Of a DNA stretch of 64,000 nucleotides, positions 59,777 to 64,000 are shown in pieces. The position numbers were made by a program, and so were the translations under genes. The notes below the pieces were generated by a model that was given only the letters and a program-made list of their open reading frames with translations, did not search any database and had not been told where the DNA came from. The stretch is taken from assembly GCA_039810085.1 (NCBI GenBank), contig JBDHWG010000023.1:21365-85364 (forward strand). The letters are read 5' to 3'. The DNA is from JBDHWG01 sp039810085 (GTDB lineage: Bacteria > Chloroflexota > Anaerolineae > Epilineales > JAHCIE01). The number at the start of each line of letters is the position of its first letter. Position 1 is the first letter of the stretch.

Positions 59777-61186
59777 ATGGTCGACCGAGTGCGGGCCTCG
59801 TTGAGGCTCCGCTACCTATACAGGGTCGCGCTGGCGCTTGTGTGCCTGGTCGTTGCGGGCCTGGTGATGAGCGCCACGCCGGAGGTGAAGCGGTCCGCAG
59901 AGGCGACGGTAAGCCCGACGCCCGAAGTGACCGCCGTGGTGTCTGTCCCCGCCATCGACATTGAGGACATTCGCGCCCAGGCTATTCGCGCGCCCGAGGA
60001 TGTCGCGGCGGCGCAAGCGGCGGCATCCGTCGCCCTATCGCGCACGCCGGAGTGGATGACGGGCGGCGACGGCGTCGCCAATACCCTGGCGAGCGCCTTG
60101 CTCCAGGTTCCTCCCCCGCCGGACGCCACGCCGCCCGACGCGACGGTCGCCGAGGCCACCCCCGATGCCCCGGCCCACGTCCTGCTGGACCCCGTCGGCC
60201 GCGTCTGGCAGACGCTCAACAACTGCGGCCCGGCGTCGGTGTCCATGGTGCTGGCCTACTACGGGCACCCCGTCACGCAAGCCGCCGCCCAGACCGTGCT
60301 GCGGCCGGACCCGGAGCAGTGGGGCATGCTGCCGGGCGCGGTCCCGCCCTACGTCGTCCAGTTCGGCCTGGACGCGCGCATCCTGGATCACGGGACGGAC
60401 GACGACGTCAAGGCGCTGCTGGACAAGAGCGTGCCGGTCATCGTCGCCCAGTGGCTCAGCGAGGACAACCCGCTGCCCCACTACCGCGTTGTCGTCGGCT
60501 ACGACGACGCCAAGGGCGTGTTCATCGTCAACGACGGCGACCTGGGCTTTGGCCGCGACATCAGCTACAAGGATTTCGACGGCCTGTGGGACGTGTACAA
60601 CAACCTCTACCTGCCCATCTACCCCCACGCTGACGCGGCCGAGGTGCAGAGCATCCTCGGCAGCCAGTGGGACTACACCGTCAGCGCCGTCGCCCTGTTC
60701 AAGTCGCGGCCGGCGTGGGACGCGCTCCTCGCCGCCGGCGGCCCCAGCATCAGCGCGCGGGCCGGCGCGGCGGAGGCGACGCCGACGGAGGGCGAGGACC
60801 CGGCGGCAAAGGCGACACCGGAGCCGACCGCGACGCTCGTGCCCAACACAACGGCCCAGACCGCGTGGACGCTGGCCCACGGTGCGACGCAGAGCGGGAC
60901 GCTCATCGGCTCCCGGGCGGGCGTGTATGCCTTCTACTCGGTGACGGTGGATAAGACGGCCGGGACACTGCGCCTCCACTACTCGCCGGACGATCCGGTG
61001 GTCGAGAAGGGCGTCGGCCTCAAGGTCTACGGGGCGAATGGCACCCTGGTCGACCAGGACGCCAAGGCGGGCGACGGGACGGGCGATCACATCGTCATGC
61101 TGCCCACCAAGCCGGGGACGTACCTGGTGCAAGTCTTCAACTACCTGCCCGACACCCAGGTGGATTTCAATCTAGCGTGGAAGTAA
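59777..61186 (+). CDS. Membrane-anchored C39-like cysteine peptidase
   Basis: The 469-residue protein has a single N-terminal membrane helix (about 14-33), a Pro/Ala-rich stretch, then a C39-type papain-like fold: WQTLNNCGPASVSMVLAYYG (catalytic Cys about 149), PHYRVVVGYDD (His about 235) and VNDGDLGFG (Asn/Asp after it). Residues about 350-469 form a further C-terminal beta domain (AHGATQSGTLIGSRAGVYAF, YLVQVFNYLP) of pre-peptidase type. It may clip peptides at the surface. GGAG precedes the ATG by 7 nt. Confidence 0.82.
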   Translation: MVDRVRASLRLRYLYRVALALVCLVVAGLVMSATPEVKRSAEATVSPTPEVTAVVSVPAIDIEDIRAQAIRAPEDVAAAQAAASVALSRTPEWMTGGDGVANTLASALLQVPPPPDATPPDATVAEATPDAPAHVLLDPVGRVWQTLNNCGPASVSMVLAYYGHPVTQAAAQTVLRPDPEQWGMLPGAVPPYVVQFGLDARILDHGTDDDVKALLDKSVPVIVAQWLSEDNPLPHYRVVVGYDDAKGVFIVNDGDLGFGRDISYKDFDGLWDVYNNLYLPIYPHADAAEVQSILGSQWDYTVSAVALFKSRPAWDALLAAGGPSISARAGAAEATPTEGEDPAAKATPEPTATLVPNTTAQTAWTLAHGATQSGTLIGSRAGVYAFYSVTVDKTAGTLRLHYSPDDPVVEKGVGLKVYGANGTLVDQDAKAGDGTGDHIVMLPTKPGTYLVQVFNYLPDTQVDFNLAWK

Positions 61187-61200
61187 GCCAACCCAGAAAC

Positions 61201-61236
61201 GCGCCGCCCGTGGAAACAAGAGTCCACGGGCGGCGC
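61201..61236. terminator. Terminator hairpin after the C39-like gene
   Basis: GCGCCGCCCGTGGA (61201-61214) and TCCACGGGCGGCGC (61223-61236) form a 14-bp stem, followed by GTTTG. It also lies at the 3' end of the next minus-strand gene. Confidence 0.8.
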
Positions 61237-61260
61237 GTTTGCGTTGAGCGGGCGAGTCGG

Positions 61261-61419
61261 TTAGCGGCGCGATTCGCGCCACTGACGAATCATGGCGGCG
61301 ATCTGCTTCCGGAAGACCACGATCAGGATGATGGCGACGATGACGGCCAAGTACAGCAACTCGAGCGAGCCATTCCCTCCATCGGGCGAGATGCCAAACC
61401 ATTGCTCGAAGAAGTCCAC
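61261..61419 (-). CDS. Small single-helix membrane protein
   Basis: The 52-residue protein starts VDFFEQWFGISPDGGNGSLE and has one long hydrophobic helix (LYLAVIVAIILIVVF) and a basic C-terminus (KQIAAMIRQWRESRR). GGAGGTACT lies just before GTG 61419. No family is recognised. The positively charged end is likely cytosolic. Confidence 0.62.
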   Translation of the reverse strand: MDFFEQWFGISPDGGNGSLELLYLAVIVAIILIVVFRKQIAAMIRQWRESRR

Positions 61420-61554
61420 AGTACCTCCTGTTGCGCTGAGCGACTCTAGACGTACACTGTGACCGACGCGCAGACCAGGCCCCGGTTTCTCGCGGCCATG
61501 CGTGAAGTATAGCACGGCTAGGGACGCGATGTCCAAACGCCGCCAGGTCGATAG

Positions 61555-63501
61555 TCAGCGCCCACGCTCCCAGTCCCACCCAAACACCCACGCCAGGTAA
61601 GCGTAGGCGTCCTGGCTGCGGAACTGGAGCGCCAGCTCGCGGTTGAGCTTGTGGCTGACCTCGGTCCCATTGAGGCTGCCGACGTGAACGTAGCCCGCGC
61701 CGTTCAGACGGACGAGGGCCATTTTGTTGTGGATGCCCAGGCCGGTCGGGTTGCCGGTGCGGCAGCCGAGGTCGAGGCCCTCGGCGGCGGCCACCGCGTT
61801 GAGGGTGATGCACGTCGCCGTGTTCGAGCGCGGGTCGCGCGGGTCGTCGAAGAAGCGGTCCAGCAGGATGCGGACGGACGCGCCGCGCCGCGCCGCCGCG
61901 ATGAGCGCGTCACGCCGAGGGTTCGGGTCAAGCTCCGGCGTGCTGCCTGCCGCGCCCCACCAACCCGGCTCCGATAGCTCCTCCACGAGAATCGTGTCCC
62001 CCGCGCCCGCCCGGCCCAGCAGCCCGATCAGGCTGTCAATGCGGCGCAGACTGTTCTCCGGCGACTGGATCAGCTCGAACTGGTCCGCGACTGTCGTCAG
62101 CGGCGTCGTCACGAAGGCCGGGTAGCCCACGCCGCCGGAGACGCGGGGCGGCTGGTAGTCGGACGCCGGCGGGCCGAACTGGGTGTCGCCCTCGCTCCAC
62201 GGCACGAGGTCGCCCCAGCGCGGGTCGGTGTCGCGGGCGAAGATGCCCTCGGCGTACGCCACCAGGTCCGGCTGCGGCGTGACCAGGACGACGCCGCGCC
62301 GGCCCAGCGTGCCATCGCTCTTGTCGTCGTCGGGCATGGCGTCCGGCGTCAGGTTCTCCGAGCCGAGCAGCAGCCGCGCCCCGTCGACGATGGCGAACTT
62401 GGCGTGCTGCGACTTGAAGCGCGGCCGCCGCGTCCCCTGCGCCGCCATGTAGAGCACCTGGCCGCCGGCGCGGGCGATGCGCGTTGCCGCCCAGCGGTCC
62501 TCGTCGGTCAGGCCGCCGCTCGGCGCGCCCTCCAGGAGCACGCGCACGGTGACACCGGCCGCGGCGCGCTCGGCCAGGAGGTCGGCCAGGGCCGGGTGCT
62601 CGATCTGGTACACCTCCAGGTCGATGCGCGACGTGGCGGCGGCGAGAGTCTGGCGCGTCAGCTCGAAGGCGGCGTCGGGCGCGAGGGCGACGGTAACAGC
62701 AGAGGGCGTGTCGCTGCGGAACGGCTGCCAGGCTGCTACGTCCCAGGCCGGGAAGCGCACCCGCCGCCCGTCGAAGATGTCGCTGGGGTCGGACGCCCAG
62801 GCGCTCGCCTGGCTCACGTCGGCCAACGGCTCGCCGGTGCTTTCGTCGATTTTGCGCGTGAGAATCTGCCCCTCTTCGCTGAAGCCCAGGGGATGCCAGG
62901 GGAAGACGCCTGCGCCGGCCCAGCCGTCGGCCGCCTTGCCGTTCTCGTAGACCAGGGTGTCAACCGACGCGCCGCCCGGCGCGAACAGCGTCAATCGGCC
63001 GCCGGTGTTGGGGAAGTGCAGCGCCGCGCCGGACAAATGGGCGAGGCTCTCATCCGTCGCCGGGCCATACTCACAGGCGGGCGCGGCGACGAAGGTGAAG
63101 CGGAAGGCGCTGGCGCTGTAGGCGCACCAGACGCCGGCCTGCGGCGGGACAATCAGGTCGGGGAAGGTCACGCGATGCGCGCCGTCGCTCACCGACCAGC
63201 CGACGAGGGAGACCGGGTCGTCGTCCAGGTTCCACACCTGGAAACTTTCATCCGGCTCCGTGGCGATGGTCGTGTCGTAGTAGAGGGCGTTCAGGCGCAG
63301 GCGGGGTTTGAGGGGGTTGCGCCTCACAAAGACCGCTGGTAGGGCAAGGCCGTAGGGCCGCCGCAGCTCGGCGTCCGAGACGCTGCGGACGGACACAACG
63401 GGGAGATACAGGAGGGTATCGGCGCGGGGGTGGGCCAGGGCGCTCGCGGCGACGCCGAGCGCGAGGAACAGCAAGATTGCGACAAGGCCCACTCTGCCCA
63501 T
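61555..63501 (-). CDS. Secreted phospholipase-D-like protein with lamin-tail domain
   Basis: The 648-residue protein has a signal peptide (to about 26, FLALGVAASALA) and a lamin-tail domain (about 65-195, ESFQVWNLDDDPVSLVGWSV, FPNTGGRLTLFAPGG). The PLD fold has two HxK motifs, SQHAKFAIVDGARLLLGSEN (about 365-385) and GIHNKMALVRLNGAGYVHVG (about 592-612). PLD enzymes cut phosphodiesters in lipids or DNA. Here, an extracellular nuclease or lipase is likely. The ATG has no obvious strong ribosome-binding site. It ends 136 bp from the small membrane protein. Confidence 0.9.
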   Translation of the reverse strand: MGRVGLVAILLFLALGVAASALAHPRADTLLYLPVVSVRSVSDAELRRPYGLALPAVFVRRNPLKPRLRLNALYYDTTIATEPDESFQVWNLDDDPVSLVGWSVSDGAHRVTFPDLIVPPQAGVWCAYSASAFRFTFVAAPACEYGPATDESLAHLSGAALHFPNTGGRLTLFAPGGASVDTLVYENGKAADGWAGAGVFPWHPLGFSEEGQILTRKIDESTGEPLADVSQASAWASDPSDIFDGRRVRFPAWDVAAWQPFRSDTPSAVTVALAPDAAFELTRQTLAAATSRIDLEVYQIEHPALADLLAERAAAGVTVRVLLEGAPSGGLTDEDRWAATRIARAGGQVLYMAAQGTRRPRFKSQHAKFAIVDGARLLLGSENLTPDAMPDDDKSDGTLGRRGVVLVTPQPDLVAYAEGIFARDTDPRWGDLVPWSEGDTQFGPPASDYQPPRVSGGVGYPAFVTTPLTTVADQFELIQSPENSLRRIDSLIGLLGRAGAGDTILVEELSEPGWWGAAGSTPELDPNPRRDALIAAARRGASVRILLDRFFDDPRDPRSNTATCITLNAVAAAEGLDLGCRTGNPTGLGIHNKMALVRLNGAGYVHVGSLNGTEVSHKLNRELALQFRSQDAYAYLAWVFGWDWERGR

Positions 63502-63510
63502 AGCGTGCCG

Positions 63511-63663
63511 TTACCCACTGTGGGCGGGGAGGAGGCCGAGCTGGCGGAAGAAGCCCAGGTGGTCACTGTACTCGATCTCCTCGACGATCTGGCCGTCCTT
63601 GAGGTAGTCGAACGTGCAGCCGATGAGCGTCAATTCCTTCGCCATCATCTCTTCAGGTGTCAT
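63511..63663 (-). pseudogene. Remnant of a SnoaL/ester-cyclase-like gene
   Basis: The 50-residue frame runs MTPEEMMAKELTLIGCTFDY then KDGQIVEEIEYSDHLGFFRQ, ending QLGLLPAHSG. This resembles the last third of SnoaL/ester cyclase proteins (DGKIVEEWEYxDNLGLLQQLG type). GAGGAG sits just upstream of the ATG, so a short protein may be made, but the domain lacks its N-terminal two-thirds. It could instead be a genuine short protein. Confidence 0.5.
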
Positions 63664-63785
63664 GGCGCTCCTCCTACGGATTGCGTCCCAGGGTCCATTG
63701 TACCCCCTTGCCGACGTCAGCACAATCGCCCAAATGGAGGACCCCCCCGGCCCGGTTTTGGGCCGCGCCGGGGAATGTGTGCTAT

Positions 63786-63880
63786 ACTGCGTGTCGCGCC
63801 GTTGCGTGTCGTGTCGTTGCGTGTCGTGTCGTTGCGAGCGTGAGCGAAGCAACCTCGCGCCCTTGCGGCGGGCCGTCTAG
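63786..63880. repeat. Short tandem 15-mer and degenerate family A half
   Basis: GTTGCGTGTCGTGTC-like 15-bp units repeat about three times (63795-63840), then GTTGCGAGCGTGAGCGAAGC of a family A left arm continues to about 63880. The right arm is missing. TGCTATACT lies at 63780. Confidence 0.7.
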
Positions 63881-63924
63881 TTAGTGCCTATCCGAATAAC
63901 GCAAGATAATGTATACTTGGGAGC

Positions 63925-64000
63925 ATGAGTACACCATCGACGACTAAACGGACACGGGCGCGAACGCCCAACAATCGGACGACCACCGGGTTCCGCATCT
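63925..64000 (+). CDS. Start of a gene cut by the window edge
   Basis: ATG 63925 opens a frame MSTPSTTKRTRARTPNNRTT that continues to the last base (25 codons). A TATACT at 63912-63917 lies only 8 nt before it, and GGGAG is immediately upstream. The basic Thr-rich N-terminus gives no family. Only partial sequence is available. Confidence 0.45.
   Translation, partial: MSTPSTTKRTRARTPNNRTTTGFRI

Overview
The window is a 64 kb piece of a GC-rich bacterial chromosome. A Chloroflexota origin is the best guess, at moderate confidence. Evidence for this is a heme A synthase of an aerobe, an AfsR/SARP-type BTAD+NB-ARC+TPR regulator, a split RtcB ligase, several secreted proteins with Pro/Thr-rich linkers, many GTG/TTG starts, and a very heavy load of short palindromic repeats. 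No rRNA, phage, IS transposase or CRISPR is visible. There is one tRNA (Leu, UAG).

Layout. 0-8.5 kb: tail of a sialidase-like protein, an SDR reductase, acylphosphatase plus a FecR-like membrane protein, RtcB RNA ligase interrupted by a 529-residue intein, a small cysteine-motif protein and a DinB-like protein. 8.9-14 kb: B3/B4-domain protein, a HEPN/MNT toxin-antitoxin pair, a cupin, an ECF sigma/anti-sigma pair divergent from a propeller-cupredoxin lipoprotein. 14.1-18.6 kb: an unfamiliar five-gene cassette (two paralogous PH/GRAM-like membrane proteins, a small protein, an HExxH peptidase-like protein, a VirD4/TraD-like ATPase), less GC-rich than its surroundings. 18.7-36 kb: mostly housekeeping genes (GH13 amylase, PlsX, HAD phosphatase, adenosine-specific kinase, Ddl, RNase Z, CorC-like protein, GNAT, SDR, hydrolase, GDPD, RsmG, GlyA) and a DUF433/DUF5615 toxin-antitoxin pair. 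36-48 kb: a large secreted metalloprotease, tRNA-Leu, CtaA, and a tight operon of NTF2-like, zinc-ribbon, Hsp20, thioredoxin-like, rhodanese, S9 peptidase and glycosyltransferase genes. 48-57 kb: an Ig-like membrane protein with a caspase-family protease, a DarT/DarG-like ADP-ribosylation module in antitoxin-first order, and the AfsR-like regulator. 57-64 kb: secreted beta-helix protein, C39-like peptidase, phospholipase-D-like lamin-tail protein, a remnant of an ester-cyclase-like gene, and the start of another gene.

Three main palindromic repeat families fill most intergenic gaps. Family A begins GTCATTGCGAG, ends CTCGCAATGAC and has an inner GAAGCAATC/GATTGCTTC pair. Family B begins TGTCATGCCGAGG or TGTCATGCTGAGCG and ends GGGTGACA or CAGCATGACA. 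Family C is built from CCACGGAAGACACGGAA or CCACAGAGGACACAGAGG. They also occur in tandem (71, 120 and 159 bp periods), nested in each other, and inserted in frame within coding sequence (the rtcB intein and a GT39-like glycosyltransferase). The repeats that enter proteins, the 14-18.6 kb cassette, the caspase pair and the DarTG-like module are the most interesting parts.
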